Assembly: GCA_023663805.1 (NCBI GenBank)
Contig: JAMPGR010000001.1
Span: forward strand, 328,040-392,039
Reading direction: 5' to 3'
DNA length: 64,000 bases
Source of the DNA: Clostridium sp.
GTDB lineage: Bacteria; Bacteroidota; Bacteroidia; Bacteroidales; Muribaculaceae
Within the stretch, counting starts at the first letter, position 1. Each line of letters opens with the position of its first letter. Made by a program: the position numbers and the translations under genes. This document shows positions 1 to 9,741 of this stretch, piece by piece. The notes under the pieces were generated by a model. That model saw nothing but the letters and a program-made list of their open reading frames with translations. It was not told the origin of the DNA and searched no databases.

Positions 1-1124
1 ATATATCCGTCCTTCAGATGGGTTATTATGTCGGACTGTCCGCCGCGCCCGAAGGAGACCGGAAGACACCCTGCGGCCTGCCCTTCGATCAGGGTTCCGG
101 GGAGGGTTTCGTAGAGCGAGGTCGAGAGTACGACCTTCGCCGAGGCATAGAGCTGGCGAAGGAGCCGCCAGTCGTTGACGCGTCCGAGATGGACATGGGG
201 GAAACGGAGGTTGTCGAGCCTGGAGCGGTCGCGGATCGCTCCGAAAAAGATCGCCTGGGAACGGCTCGCGAGTTTCGGGTTGGTATCGAAGAGGATGTTC
301 AGCGCCTCGAGCGCATAGTCGAACCCTTTGATCGGATCGTCGAGACGCGCCGCCCCCATCAGGATCGTGTCGCGGTCGTAGCGGATATTGAACGTACGGA
401 CCTGGTGGGTCGGTTCGGTCAGGAAGTTGTCGATCGGGAAGGCGTTCGGGATGACACGCACGTCGCGTCCGGCCAGGAGCGAACTCTGGCGCGCTTTTGC
501 GGCGAGCCAGTTGCTGACGGCGATGAAGGTGATTTTCCCGCTGTCGTAGAGTTCCTTTTTTCGGCGCCAGACCTTGTGGGAGAGGTCGCCGGCGCTCCGT
601 CCGGTCAGGAACTGACAGTGGCCGCACTCCTCGCGCCAGGCCTCGCATTCGTAGGCATGGTGGCATATTCCGGTCAGGTTCCACATATCGTGCATGATCC
701 ATACGAGCGGCTTTCCCGTCCGGAGAAGACGTCCAACCCCGCGCAGCGACATCAGCCCCTGGTTGATCCAGCTCAGGGCAACGACATCGGCCTCCGCGAC
801 CCAGGGGTGGGAAGCGACGGGCATTCCGGTGTTGGCAATCGAGACTTTGAAGAGGTTCCCGCGGTCGAAGCCGTTGGCAAGGAATATCCGCGCGCGCTCG
901 GCCGCGAACCTCAGGCCGCGGACAAAGCGGGTTCCGATCAGCGAGACATTCTCGCTGTCGCTGATTTTCGTGTAGACGACCAGCCGCGCGTCGATTCCCT
1001 CGCGCCGGAGAGCTTCGGCGAGGCGGTAGGTCACGACTGACGCTCCTCCGAGCATGTCGCTGTGGCAGACAAAGGTAACTTTCAGCGGGGGTGTCGCCCC
1101 CACGGGGGTGTCGTTTCCGGTCAT
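1..1124 (-). CDS. GT4-family glycosyltransferase, C-terminus cut by window edge
   Basis: Partial minus-strand gene with no stop inside the window; about 374 residues are visible. It reads as a retaining GT4 glycosyltransferase. The N-terminal Rossmann half has a Gly-rich loop (MLGGAS, about residues 24-29) and a Cys/His-rich patch (CHHAYEC...CGHC, about 152-170). The C-terminal half has IPNAF, a DDPIKGF strand-loop, and the E-x7-E donor motif (ETLPGTLIE, about 338-346) followed by a Gly-rich stretch. ATG at 1124 overlaps the DUF389 stop (ATGA), so the two are translationally coupled at the distal end of the DUF4254-GT9-ruvB-flippase operon. The role is probably transfer of a sugar to a cell-surface glycan; acceptor and donor cannot be read from the sequence. 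Confidence 0.85.
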   Translation of the reverse strand, partial: MTGNDTPVGATPPLKVTFVCHSDMLGGASVVTYRLAEALRREGIDARLVVYTKISDSENVSLIGTRFVRGLRFAAERARIFLANGFDRGNLFKVSIANTGMPVASHPWVAEADVVALSWINQGLMSLRGVGRLLRTGKPLVWIMHDMWNLTGICHHAYECEAWREECGHCQFLTGRSAGDLSHKVWRRKKELYDSGKITFIAVSNWLAAKARQSSLLAGRDVRVIPNAFPIDNFLTEPTHQVRTFNIRYDRDTILMGAARLDDPIKGFDYALEALNILFDTNPKLASRSQAIFFGAIRDRSRLDNLRFPHVHLGRVNDWRLLRQLYASAKVVLSTSLYETLPGTLIEGQAAGCLPVSFGRGGQSDIITHLKDGY

Positions 1125-2572
1125 CGGGATGATTGGTTGCTATGTTGTTCTTCTGTCGGTTTTGCCTCTTCGGCCGGGGTCGCAGCCGGGCGCTGGCGTT
1201 CGAATATACCGGTTCCGACCTCGACGATGTCGACATGGGTCAGTTTCAGGCGCGCCTCGAGATATTCGACCAGCCGTGCGCGCTCGGCGCCCGACATCGG
1301 CCGGCGGAAGTTTATCAGGGCGATGTTGATCGTGTCGCTGGCCCCGGTCTCGACGTTAGCGAAAATAGAGCGCGACACGGAGAGTTCGCCGACCTGGGGG
1401 AAGAGAACCTTCACCTCGGGTGTGATCGTCGCAGCAGCGGCCCTGGATTCGGCCGAGAGGCGGTTTATCTGGCGCAGTGAGTCGATCGTTTCCTGCTGGC
1501 GGGTGATTGTCGACTGGGCGACCTGGTAGATGTCGCGGACAGAGTTGCTCGAGGCATCGAGGAGTTCGGCCCGGGTCGGGGAGTCACCCTGGATTATATG
1601 GACGCGGGTTCCGGCGAGGCCGAATTCGGGGAGTTGCGATGTCAGGGCTATTTCGAGCGAGTCTGTCGGGAGGACACGGCCGATCAGGGTTATGTCGAGA
1701 CAGCGGACGCCGTCTTCGTAGTATGCCGATGTATTGAGCACCCGGGTCTGGGGGAAGCGGCATTCGGCGGCGACGAAGCGCTGGGCGTTCATCGAGAATT
1801 TGTTTTGCCGGAGCATGTTGTAGGTCAGCCAGATGCTCGGGAGCATCGTCAGGATAGCGGCGGCGTAGACGACATGCATGACGCGTTTGGCGCGGACGTT
1901 GTTAATCAGGTCCGGACCGCGGTATTTCATCAGTTTGACGCCGATGAATGTCGCGAAGGCGATATAGATCGAGTTGATTATGAAGAGATATGTCGCGCCG
2001 AAGAAGTAGTTCAACTGCCAGGTCGCGATGCCATAGCCGGCCGTGCAGAGAGGGGGCATCAGCGCTGTCGCGATCGCGACGCCGGGGATGACATTTCCCT
2101 TGCTGCGGCTTCCGATCGCGAGGATTCCGGCGAACCCGCCAAAGAAACCGATCAGGACGTCGTAGATCGTCGGGGAGGTGCGGGCCAGCAGTTCGCTGTG
2201 GCCCTCGGCGACGGGGGAGATCAGGAAGTAGAGCGTCGAGGCGAGGACAGAGAAGGCGGCGGCCATCAGGAGGTTGCGCAGGCCGCGTGTGATCAGGGTA
2301 AAATCGTGGATGCCGACACCGAGTCCGATGCCGATAATCGGTCCCATCAGCGGGGAAATTAACATCGCGCCGATTATGACTGCCGTCGAATTGGTGTTCA
2401 GTCCGAGCGAGGCAATCAGAATCGCTATAATAAGGATTATAATACTCATTCCGCGGAAGGAGACACCTTCGCGGATGTCGGCCTCGGCCTCGGCCTGCGG
2501 AACGAGCTGGTCGGTCAGGGTAAAGTAACTGACGAAGAATTTTGTCAGACGGTTTTCAAGCGGGGATTTCAT
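1121..2572 (-). CDS. DUF389 family membrane protein
   Basis: A 483-residue protein with a hydrophilic N-terminus (about 1-38). Several hydrophobic helices follow between about 40 and 250, including Gly-rich segments such as MLISPLMGPIIGIGLGVG, which is characteristic of the DUF389 (TIGR00341-like) family. The C-terminal third (about 265-483) is soluble with alternating beta/alpha character and ends in a polar Glu/Pro-rich tail. The family has no established biochemical function. Its start overlaps the flippase stop by 4 bp and its stop overlaps the next glycosyltransferase start by 4 bp, so it is translated from the envelope operon. A link to envelope biogenesis is inferred from neighbours only. 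Confidence 0.8.
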   Translation of the reverse strand: MKSPLENRLTKFFVSYFTLTDQLVPQAEAEADIREGVSFRGMSIIILIIAILIASLGLNTNSTAVIIGAMLISPLMGPIIGIGLGVGIHDFTLITRGLRNLLMAAAFSVLASTLYFLISPVAEGHSELLARTSPTIYDVLIGFFGGFAGILAIGSRSKGNVIPGVAIATALMPPLCTAGYGIATWQLNYFFGATYLFIINSIYIAFATFIGVKLMKYRGPDLINNVRAKRVMHVVYAAAILTMLPSIWLTYNMLRQNKFSMNAQRFVAAECRFPQTRVLNTSAYYEDGVRCLDITLIGRVLPTDSLEIALTSQLPEFGLAGTRVHIIQGDSPTRAELLDASSNSVRDIYQVAQSTITRQQETIDSLRQINRLSAESRAAAATITPEVKVLFPQVGELSVSRSIFANVETGASDTINIALINFRRPMSGAERARLVEYLEARLKLTHVDIVEVGTGIFERQRPAATPAEEAKPTEEQHSNQSSR

Positions 2573-4083
2573 AGCGCGTTGTTTTCTTTTGTTTTACGGG
2601 CATGTTTCGTCAGTCCGGGGATCGGGATATGTTCGTAGCGGACGGCGAATATGATGTAGGCCAGCAGAAGGGGGGTCCGCAGGGCCATGTCGATCCAGTT
2701 GTTTCCGGTCGAGATTGCTGTCGACAGGGCGTAGAGCCCCATGGCGACAGCGAAGTAGAGCGCCAGGCGCGGGATGTCGTAGTCGATCGGGTATTTGACG
2801 CGCCCGACGGACCAGGAGGCAACCATCATGACGCCATAGCATCCCAGAGCGGCCCACGCACACCCCATATATCCGATCCGCGGCACCAGCAGGATGTTCA
2901 TCCCGACGGTGACGGCCAGTCCGAGCAGGGAGAACCATGTCCCCCAGACGGTCTTGTCGGTCAGTTTGTACCAGAGCGAGAGGTTGAAGAAGACACCGAA
3001 GAAGAATTCGGCGAGCATCAGGACCGGAACGACCTTCAGGCCGGGGAAGTATCGCTCGGCGATGAAATGGCGGAGGATGTCGAGATAGAACATGACACCG
3101 AGGAAGATGACCATCGCGAAGATGACGAAATATTTCATCGCGTCGCTGTATGACTTCAGGCTGTCGCGGCGGGAGGCGTTCTTGTTCTGGGAGAAGATGA
3201 AGGGTTCGTAGGCGAAGCGGAAGGCCTGGATGAACATGACCATAACGATTGCGATTTTATAGTTCGCACCGTAGATGCCGAGTTCAGCCATCGCTTCGGC
3301 CTGGTCGGAGATCAGGTGGGGCAGGAGGATGTTTCCGAGGGTCTGGTTCATGATTCCGGCGATGCCGAGAATCAGCAGAGGGAAACTGTAGGCAATCATC
3401 TCGCGCCAGAGCGCGGGATTGAAACGCCAGCGGAAGCCGGTCAGTTCGGGAATCAGCATCAGGATCGTTACGGCCGAACTGACGAAATTCGCCAGGAATA
3501 TATAGCCGATTCCGAAGTCGGGATCATAGAACCATATGATCCAGTCCGGAGCCTGCTCCCAGAGCCAGGGGCAGAGGAGGATAAAGAAGAGGTTCAGCCC
3601 GATGTTCAGCCCGATGTTTATCAGTTTCAGGGCTGCGAACCTCATCGACCGGCGGCGGTAGCGGAGATAGGAGAAGGGGAGGCTGCCGAAGGCGTCGAAG
3701 GCGACGGCCAGCCCGATCATCCAGATATAGGATTCATGGCCCGCACACCCCATCGCGCCGGAGACCGGCCCGAGGAAACAGAGCAGTCCGGCGGCGAAGA
3801 TTGTCGAACTGACAGCCAGGGAGATCAGCGCGGTCGAGTAGACGACCATCGGGTCGGGATAGCGTTCGTGGTTGGCGAAGCGGAAGAAGCCGGTCTCCAT
3901 GCCGTAGGTCAGCACGATCAGGGCGATCGCGACGACGGAATAGACATAGGTGACAACCCCATACTCCCCGGGGAGGAACATGGCCGTATAGAGCGGGACG
4001 AGAAGCCAGTTGAGGAACCGCCCGATTATCGAACTGAGGCCGTAGACGGCCGTGTCTTTTGCCAGAGATTTGATTCCCGACAT
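2569..4083 (-). CDS. Polysaccharide flippase-like (Wzx/MATE superfamily) membrane protein
   Basis: A 504-residue polytopic membrane protein with roughly 12-14 hydrophobic segments across its length. The opening (SLAKDTAVYGLSSIIGRFLN) is typical of MOP-superfamily polysaccharide exporters and lipopolysaccharide biosynthesis proteins of Bacteroidetes. Such proteins flip undecaprenyl-linked glycans across the inner membrane. It lies 39 bp after ruvB and overlaps DUF389 by 4 bp, with glycosyltransferases on both sides of the operon, which suits glycan export. The substrate is unknown. A lipid II flippase role is possible but less likely, because the dcw cluster has no dedicated flippase partner pattern here. 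Confidence 0.82.
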   Translation of the reverse strand: MSGIKSLAKDTAVYGLSSIIGRFLNWLLVPLYTAMFLPGEYGVVTYVYSVVAIALIVLTYGMETGFFRFANHERYPDPMVVYSTALISLAVSSTIFAAGLLCFLGPVSGAMGCAGHESYIWMIGLAVAFDAFGSLPFSYLRYRRRSMRFAALKLINIGLNIGLNLFFILLCPWLWEQAPDWIIWFYDPDFGIGYIFLANFVSSAVTILMLIPELTGFRWRFNPALWREMIAYSFPLLILGIAGIMNQTLGNILLPHLISDQAEAMAELGIYGANYKIAIVMVMFIQAFRFAYEPFIFSQNKNASRRDSLKSYSDAMKYFVIFAMVIFLGVMFYLDILRHFIAERYFPGLKVVPVLMLAEFFFGVFFNLSLWYKLTDKTVWGTWFSLLGLAVTVGMNILLVPRIGYMGCAWAALGCYGVMMVASWSVGRVKYPIDYDIPRLALYFAVAMGLYALSTAISTGNNWIDMALRTPLLLAYIIFAVRYEHIPIPGLTKHARKTKENNAL

Positions 4084-4122
4084 ATCTGTTTCGTTTCTGT
4101 TTTGTTATTATGTTTCCCTCTT

Positions 4123-5160
4123 TCAGAACAATGTCGGTTCGCCGCCGGAGGTTCCGCGCGTCAGCCCGAGATGAGTCCAGGCGAGGTCGGTCACTTCGCG
4201 TCCGCGGGGCGTACGCTTGATGAATCCTTCTTTGATCAGGAACGGCTCGTAGACCTCCTCGATCGTTCCGGGGTCTTCGCCGAGGGCGGTCGCGATCGTC
4301 GTCAGCCCGACGGGCCCTCCTTTGAATTTCGAGATTATCGTCGTCAGGATTTTGTTGTCGATCTCGTCGAGGCCGTAGCGGTCGATATTCAGCGCCTCGA
4401 GAGCGAATCGGGCTATTTCGGGGTCGATTACGCCCGAGCCCTTGACCTGGGCGAAGTCGCGGACGCGGCGCAACAGGGCGTTGGCGATTCGCGGGGTTCC
4501 GCGGCTGCGCAGGGCGATTTCGTGGGCAGCCTCGGGGGTGCACCCGACGTTCAGTAGCCGGGCCGAACGGGCGAGAATCCGTTCGATTGTTTCGTGGTCG
4601 TAGTATTCGAGATGGAAGTTGATGCCGAAACGGGCTCTCAGCGGGGCGGTCAGCAGGCCGCTGCGGGTCGTGGCGCCGACAAGGGTAAACGGTGCGAGCG
4701 ACAACTGGACCGAACGGGCGCCGGGGCCTTTGTCGATCATGATGTCGATCCGGTAGTCCTCCATAGCCGAGTAGAGATACTCCTCGACGACGGGACTGAG
4801 ACGGTGGATCTCGTCGATAAAGAGGACATCGTTTTCCTGGAGGGAGGTCAGGATGCCGGCAAGGTCGCCCGGCTTGTCGAGGACGGGACCGGAGGTGACC
4901 TTCATCCCGACACCGAGTTCGTTCGCGATAATCCCCGAGAGGGTTGTCTTCCCGAGGCCGGGGGGACCGTGGAGGATGACATGGTCGAGGGCTTCGTGGC
5001 GCATCTTGGCGGCCTCGACGAATATCTTCAGGTTGCTGACTATGTTTTCCTGCCCGCAGAAGGAGTCGAACTGCGACGGGCGGAGGGCGCGCTCGATGTC
5101 GCGCTCGCCGTCGCCTCCGGCCTGGTTGCGGGCTTCTCTTATGTCGAAATCATCACTCAT
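4123..5160 (-). CDS. ruvB: Holliday junction branch migration helicase RuvB
   Basis: A 345-residue AAA+ ATPase of normal RuvB length. Walker A GPPGLGKT lies at 65-72, Walker B with the DEIHRL signature near 112-121, and sensor/arginine-finger motifs ([16 protein letters not shown]) at about 165-182. A C-terminal winged-helix domain ends in the expected PRGRE segment. RuvB forms the hexameric motor of the RuvABC resolvasome. It is co-transcribed with GT9 (8-bp overlap) and the flippase, so a DNA repair gene sits inside an envelope operon. ruvA and ruvC are not in the window. Confidence 0.97.
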   Translation of the reverse strand: MSDDFDIREARNQAGGDGERDIERALRPSQFDSFCGQENIVSNLKIFVEAAKMRHEALDHVILHGPPGLGKTTLSGIIANELGVGMKVTSGPVLDKPGDLAGILTSLQENDVLFIDEIHRLSPVVEEYLYSAMEDYRIDIMIDKGPGARSVQLSLAPFTLVGATTRSGLLTAPLRARFGINFHLEYYDHETIERILARSARLLNVGCTPEAAHEIALRSRGTPRIANALLRRVRDFAQVKGSGVIDPEIARFALEALNIDRYGLDEIDNKILTTIISKFKGGPVGLTTIATALGEDPGTIEEVYEPFLIKEGFIKRTPRGREVTDLAWTHLGLTRGTSGGEPTLF

Positions 5161-6298
5161 CTTTTAGTGTCTCAGACTGTTTTTCATTATTCATTCTGGT
5201 CAGACGGTCGATCCGCCCGACGATCATCTCCGGCGAGATCGAACGCATACAGAGGCCGGGCGTCGCAGCGAGGCGGCAGGGGAGGTTGCCGAACACCGAA
5301 CAGGGGCGGCAGGGGAGTTCGTTCCCGATCAGCATGTCGTCCCCCTGGTTCCAGGGGCCGAAGCCACAGCAGACATGGGTCGGGCCCCAGACCGAAAGGG
5401 TCGGGACGCCGACGAGGCGGGCCAGGTGCATGTTCGCACTGTCCATCGACAGCATCAGGTCGACGCGGCGAAGGAGGTTGAATTCGGCCCCGAAGCCGTG
5501 GCGTTGCTCGGCCATCGAGACCGTCCGGGGATAGCGGGAGGTCCAGCGGCGGATCGCGTCGCGCTCGGTCTCGCCGGCGCCGAAGAGAAAGACCCGCGTA
5601 GAGGGGTCTCCGGTCAGCATCGCGATGACCTGCTCCATCATCTCCGGAGGATAGACCTTCGTTCGGTGGGCGGCGAAGGGGGCGATGGCGATCCACCGTT
5701 CACCCGGCTTTTTCTCGTCGCAGATTCCGCCGAGGGGGACCGGAGCGGGTATTCCGCCGGGGAAAATCCCTTCGAAGGGGAGGGTAGTCCGGTATCCGAG
5801 CCGCTCGAAGGGGGTGGCATATCGCTCGGGGGTCGTTGTCAGCCGGGGGAGTTCATAGCGGCCGCCGAGACGGCGGCGGAGACGGACAAGACGTTTCTTT
5901 TCGGCGCGTCCTTTGTCGAAGACGCTGACACGGATCCCAGCCAGCCGGGCCATCAGGCGCATCAGTTTTGTACGCGTCACATCGTGGAGGTCGACGAAGG
6001 CTGTCGGATTGTACAGCCGGCGGATGTCGGCGAAGAGACGGAATATTCCGGGGAACCCGCGGTGGCGTCCCTTCATATCTGCCCCGAAGACCTCGAGATT
6101 TCCGGGGGGATTGACAAAGATTCCGGCGGTCGGTTTTTTTGTGACGACAACGAAGCGGGTCTCGGGGTTGCTGCGGCATAGGGCGTAGAGAACGGGCACC
6201 GTCATCGCGACATCCCCCAGGGCGGAGAATCTCGCGACAACGACCGTTCCGGCGCCCGCTGATGCCGGATGTTTCCCTATCGTCTCATTTTCCGGCAT
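5153..6298 (-). CDS. Glycosyltransferase family 9 (heptosyltransferase-like)
   Basis: A 381-residue GT9 enzyme. The N-terminal segment [17 protein letters not shown] (about 19-35) is the family opening, where the SALGD loop contributes the catalytic region. The C-terminal donor-binding part carries [29 protein letters not shown] and a Cys-rich [14 protein letters not shown] region typical of Bacteroidetes ADP-heptose-type transferases. It would act on the cytoplasmic face of the inner membrane in lipooligosaccharide core or glycan assembly. The start overlaps the end of the DUF4254 gene by 14 bp and the stop overlaps ruvB by 8 bp. The actual sugar donor is not determinable from sequence. Confidence 0.9.
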   Translation of the reverse strand: MPENETIGKHPASAGAGTVVVARFSALGDVAMTVPVLYALCRSNPETRFVVVTKKPTAGIFVNPPGNLEVFGADMKGRHRGFPGIFRLFADIRRLYNPTAFVDLHDVTRTKLMRLMARLAGIRVSVFDKGRAEKKRLVRLRRRLGGRYELPRLTTTPERYATPFERLGYRTTLPFEGIFPGGIPAPVPLGGICDEKKPGERWIAIAPFAAHRTKVYPPEMMEQVIAMLTGDPSTRVFLFGAGETERDAIRRWTSRYPRTVSMAEQRHGFGAEFNLLRRVDLMLSMDSANMHLARLVGVPTLSVWGPTHVCCGFGPWNQGDDMLIGNELPCRPCSVFGNLPCRLAATPGLCMRSISPEMIVGRIDRLTRMNNEKQSETLKDE

Positions 6299-6890
6299 AG
6301 AGAACCGGATTTGTCTCCGGGTCGTTATACATCTTCATCTGTTTATAGACCTTCATGACCTTCCGTCCCGCTTCGAGATCGTCGAGCAGTTCGGAGATGG
6401 CGCGGGAGAGGTCCTCGCGCTGGACAAGGAGCGTCCGGAGTTTGTCGCGGCATTTCGCGACATGCGCGGCCGAGGCGTCGGCGCGGTTTACTTCGGCGTC
6501 CATATGGTAGATCTTCAGGGCGAGGATCGACAGGCGGTCAACGGCCCAGGCGGGGGTCTCGGTGTTTATCCTGGCGTCGGGGAGCGCCTTCGACGGGGGA
6601 AATTTCTCGAGGAAGTAACTGTCGATACGCTCGACGAGATCGGTGCGGTCCTGGTTCGAGCGGTCGATGCGGCGTTTCAGTTCGAGCGCTTCGACCGGAT
6701 CGATCTTCGGGTCGCGGATCAGGTCCTCCATGTGCCACTGAACTGCATCTATCCAGTTCTTCCGGAAGAGGTCGTGTTCGATTGTTCCTTCGGCATAGGG
6801 GTTCTCGACGGCGGCGTCGATATCGTCGGTATAGTGATAGAGCTGGGTTGTGTTCCAGAATATCCGGTTACATTTTTCTGCGAAATCCAT
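6285..6890 (-). CDS. DUF4254 domain-containing protein
   Basis: A 201-residue mostly helical protein without signal or membrane segment. The N-terminus FAEKCNRIFW, the conserved NPYAEGTIEHDLFRKNW... region and the SNQDR segment match DUF4254, a Bacteroidetes family commonly encoded next to GT9 glycosyltransferases; its function is unestablished. I use ATG at 6890 rather than the possible in-frame start at 7013, because a consensus promoter lies at 6935-6966 and the family begins here. It is the first gene of the operon running to the left edge and overlaps the GT9 start by 14 bp. Confidence 0.85.
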   Translation of the reverse strand: MDFAEKCNRIFWNTTQLYHYTDDIDAAVENPYAEGTIEHDLFRKNWIDAVQWHMEDLIRDPKIDPVEALELKRRIDRSNQDRTDLVERIDSYFLEKFPPSKALPDARINTETPAWAVDRLSILALKIYHMDAEVNRADASAAHVAKCRDKLRTLLVQREDLSRAISELLDDLEAGRKVMKVYKQMKMYNDPETNPVLYAGK

Positions 6891-6934
6891 AGGCGGAATG
6901 TTTCGTGTTACGGGGTATTGAAAAGAACTGAACA

Positions 6935-6966
6935 CAAAACTACGACAAAATCCCGACACAAACAAA
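6935..6966 (-). promoter_or_regulatory. Bacteroidetes-type promoter for the DUF4254-GT9-ruvB operon
   Basis: Read on the minus strand: -33 TTTG (6966-6963), 20-bp gap, -7 TAGTTTTG (6942-6935). This is an exact match to the TTTG / TAnnTTTG consensus of the Bacteroidetes housekeeping sigma factor. The expected start is about 6930, giving a leader of about 40 nt to ATG 6890. Confidence 0.75.
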
Positions 6967-6973
6967 TAAAACA

Positions 6974-7015
6974 GAAAAAAACAATGGCTCCGCGCGGTCA
7001 CCGCCGGAACCATTG
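6974..7015 (-). terminator. Rho-independent terminator after purU
   Basis: Imperfect GC-rich hairpin with outer arms CAATGG/CCATTG (6982-6987 and 7010-7015) and inner TCCG/CGGA and GCGG/CCGC pairs. On the minus strand it is followed by seven T (6981-6975). It lies between purU and the DUF4254 promoter. Confidence 0.75.
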
Positions 7016-7254
7016 CTATAATTTAACCTAACCAATCTTTTAATCAACCTTTTTCAATTCATTGTAGTATTTTCCCCTATATTTCGTAAGGTTTATTTTT
7101 TCCTGATGTTGTATTGCTTTTGTTTTCTGTTGCAAAATTACATCCGGTTTCGCGATCGGTCTATCAAATTTTATTCAAATTCTAAAAATTTTATGCCGGG
7201 GGATTCAAATGCAACGAAATTAGCCTATTCTGCACAAATTTTAGCATTTTCGAT
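7016..7254. other. AT-rich spacer without recognised features
   Basis: About 240 bp of AT-rich sequence between the purU stop and its terminator. I see no coding potential on either strand and no consensus promoter here. It would be the 3' untranslated part of the purU transcript. Confidence 0.4.
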
Positions 7255-8127
7255 TCAACTGAAGATAATCGTCCGGTTGCCGTAGGTCAGGATTTTTCGC
7301 TGGATATGCTTCCCGACAGCCCGGGAGAGAACGATTTTTTCCAAATCGCGGCCTTTTTTTACAAGATCGGCGACCGAATCTTTGTGGCTGATGCGGGCGA
7401 CATCCTGCTCGATAATCGGTCCGGCGTCGAGTTCGGTCGTGACATAATGGCTCGTTGCGCCGATCAGTTTGACGCCGCGTTCGTAGGCCTGGTGGTAGGG
7501 GCGGGCGCCGACGAAGGCGGGGAGGAATGAATGATGGATGTTGATGATGCGGTTAGGGTATCTTTCGATAAAGGCGGGCGACAGAACCTGCATATAGCGC
7601 GCCAGGACGATGAAATCGATGTTGTGGCTGTCGAGGATCTCGAATTCGCGCTGTTCCATCTCCGCTTTGTTCGAGCCGTTGACGGGGATGACTTCGAAGG
7701 GTATCCCGAACTGCCGGCCGGCGTCGGCGAGGTCGGGATGGTTGCTGATGATGACGGGGATATCGACATCCCATTCTCCGGAGACATAGCGTGCGAGCAT
7801 ATCGTAAAGACAGTGGGACATCTTGCTGACGAAGATCGCCATCCGCTGGCGGCGGCTGGAGAAACTGAGGCGGTAGGTCAGGCCGTAGCGGCGGCCGTAG
7901 AGGGTTCCTATATATTCGTCGATTTTGTCGGCGGGGATGGCGAAGTTTTCGAGTTCCCATTCGACGCGCATGAAGAAGATGCCGTCGGTTCGGTCGACAT
8001 ACTGGTCTAGATAGATGATGTTTCCGCCATTGGTCGTTATAAACTCGGTTATGACGGCGATGATTCCCGGGCAGTCGGGGCAGTGCATCCTGAGGATGGC
8101 TGTATTCTGGTTCAGCGTTTCTGTCAT
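7255..8127 (-). CDS. purU: Formyltetrahydrofolate deformylase PurU
   Basis: A 290-residue protein of typical PurU length. An N-terminal ACT regulatory domain (about 9-90, with HCPDCPGIIAVITEFI) is followed by a formyltransferase-fold catalytic domain. The catalytic triad of the family is visible: Asn196 and His198 in NIHHSFLPAF, and Asp234 in ELDAGPII. It hydrolyses 10-formyl-THF to formate and THF, balancing one-carbon units for purine synthesis. It lies 47 bp after yifB and probably shares the lipoprotein-yifB transcript, which ends at the 6974-7015 terminator. Confidence 0.95.
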   Translation of the reverse strand: MTETLNQNTAILRMHCPDCPGIIAVITEFITTNGGNIIYLDQYVDRTDGIFFMRVEWELENFAIPADKIDEYIGTLYGRRYGLTYRLSFSSRRQRMAIFVSKMSHCLYDMLARYVSGEWDVDIPVIISNHPDLADAGRQFGIPFEVIPVNGSNKAEMEQREFEILDSHNIDFIVLARYMQVLSPAFIERYPNRIINIHHSFLPAFVGARPYHQAYERGVKLIGATSHYVTTELDAGPIIEQDVARISHKDSVADLVKKGRDLEKIVLSRAVGKHIQRKILTYGNRTIIFS

Positions 8128-8174
8128 TTTGTTCTGGAGGTATGTGTAATGGAAAAAATGGAAGGAGAGGGGGG

Positions 8175-9734
8175 TCAGAGGGGGAGGTCCTGGGCGATGC
8201 AGCCCCAGGAGCCGCGGTCGAGGTTGCGGTAACTGACGGCTTCGGCGATGTGGTGGCTGAGGATCTGCTCGCTGGCGTCGAGGTCGGCGATTGTCCGGGC
8301 GACTTTCAGGATTCGGTCGTAGGCGCGGGCCGACATGTCGAATTTTATCATCGTTCCTTTCAGGATCTCCATGCCCCGCTCGTCGGGGCGGGCGTAGACC
8401 TGGAGCTGTCGCGAGGACATCATCGCGTTACAGTAGATGTCGGGGTTGTCGGCGAAGCGGGCCGACTGTATCTCGCGGGCTTTCAGGACCCTGGCACGGA
8501 TCGCTTCGCTGCTCTCCCCCGGAGCGGCCGAGGATATATCCTCGAAGGGGACCGGGAAGATCTCGACCTGGATGTCGATACGGTCGAGCAGGGGCCCGGA
8601 GATACGGTTCAGATATTTCTGGACGGCGCCGGAGGAGCAGGTGCAGGCGCGGGTCGGATGGTTATAGTAGCCGCAGGGGCAGGGATTCATGCTGGCGACG
8701 AGCATGAATCCGGCGGGATAGTCGACGGTTGTCTTGGCGCGGGAGATCGTGATGCGGCGGTCTTCGAGCGGCTGGCGCATGACCTCGAGAACGCTGCGCT
8801 GGAATTCGGGGAATTCGTCGAGGAACAGGACTCCGTTCTGGGCGAGCGAGATCTCGCCGGGCATCGGGGGATTCCCGCCGCCGACGAGCGCGACGGGGGA
8901 GATGGTGTGATGGGGGGAGCGGAAGGGACGGGCGGTCATCAGACGGGAGCCGCGGCGGAGTTTCCCGGCGACGGAGTGGATCTTCGTTGTCTCGAGGGCT
9001 TCGGAGAGGGTCAGCGGGGGGAGGATCGTCGGGACACGCTTCGCCATCATCGACTTTCCCGCTCCGGGAGGGCCGACAAGGAGGATGTTATGGCCGCCTG
9101 CACAGGCAATCTCGAAGGCGCGCTTGACATTCTCCTGCCCTTTGACGTCGGCGAAGTCGACGTCGAAGAGGTTCTGGGCGCGGGCGAATTCCTCGCGGGT
9201 GTTGACGACGGTCGGCTGAAGATCGAGTTCCCCTTTCAGGAAGTTGACGACCTCGCTGAGATGGGAGACTCCGTAAACCTCGAGATTGTTGACGACGGCC
9301 GCTTCGGAGACATTCGCTTCGGGGACAATCAGGCCGCGCATCCCCATACTCCGGGCGAGAATCGCGATCGGGAGCGCACCGCGGATAGGCTGCACCGACC
9401 CGTCGAGCGACAGTTCGCCCATAATCATCATTCCGTTGAACCGTCCGGGGGGGATGATCTCGTTGACGCCGAGCATCCCGACGGCGAGCGGAAGGTCGTA
9501 GGAGGAGCCCTCCTTCCGGATGTCGGCCGGGGAGAGGTTGACAACATAGCGGCGGCGCGGGGGGGTCAGTCCCGACTGCTGCAGGGCCGCCAGCACGCGC
9601 TGATACGACTCCTTGACGGCGGTGTCGGGGAGACCGACCATACTGAAATTGAAGCCTGTCTCGGCGACAACTTCCATCATGACGGGAATCGCATCGATTC
9701 CCTGCATTGCGGCGGCTTGGATTTTTATCAGCAT
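8175..9734 (-). CDS. YifB/ComM-family Mg-chelatase-like AAA+ ATPase
   Basis: A 519-residue protein with the standard YifB layout. The N-terminal ChlI/Lon-protease-like domain spans about 1-170 (GLPDTAVKESYQRVLAAL). An AAA+ core carries Walker A GPPGAGKS at 221-228 and Walker B GVLFLDEF. The four-Cys signature region NPCPCGYY...CTC lies around 350-370, followed by a C-terminal helical Mg_chelatase_C domain. In proteobacteria the family (ComM) promotes branch migration during transformation; its role here is inferred to be DNA processing. It starts 7 bp after the lipoprotein stop, so it is almost certainly co-transcribed with it. Confidence 0.92.
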   Translation of the reverse strand: MLIKIQAAAMQGIDAIPVMMEVVAETGFNFSMVGLPDTAVKESYQRVLAALQQSGLTPPRRRYVVNLSPADIRKEGSSYDLPLAVGMLGVNEIIPPGRFNGMMIMGELSLDGSVQPIRGALPIAILARSMGMRGLIVPEANVSEAAVVNNLEVYGVSHLSEVVNFLKGELDLQPTVVNTREEFARAQNLFDVDFADVKGQENVKRAFEIACAGGHNILLVGPPGAGKSMMAKRVPTILPPLTLSEALETTKIHSVAGKLRRGSRLMTARPFRSPHHTISPVALVGGGNPPMPGEISLAQNGVLFLDEFPEFQRSVLEVMRQPLEDRRITISRAKTTVDYPAGFMLVASMNPCPCGYYNHPTRACTCSSGAVQKYLNRISGPLLDRIDIQVEIFPVPFEDISSAAPGESSEAIRARVLKAREIQSARFADNPDIYCNAMMSSRQLQVYARPDERGMEILKGTMIKFDMSARAYDRILKVARTIADLDASEQILSHHIAEAVSYRNLDRGSWGCIAQDLPL

Positions 9735-9741
9735 CTGGCAG

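Noticed and set aside
18..1040. Plus-strand open frame of 340 codons
   Set aside because: Antisense to the GT4 gene; composition is Gly/Asp/Arg-rich shadow translation, while the minus strand shows clear GT4 motifs.
6891..7013. Upstream in-frame extension of the DUF4254 gene
   Set aside because: It spans the operon promoter and a terminator, and the residues do not fit the family.
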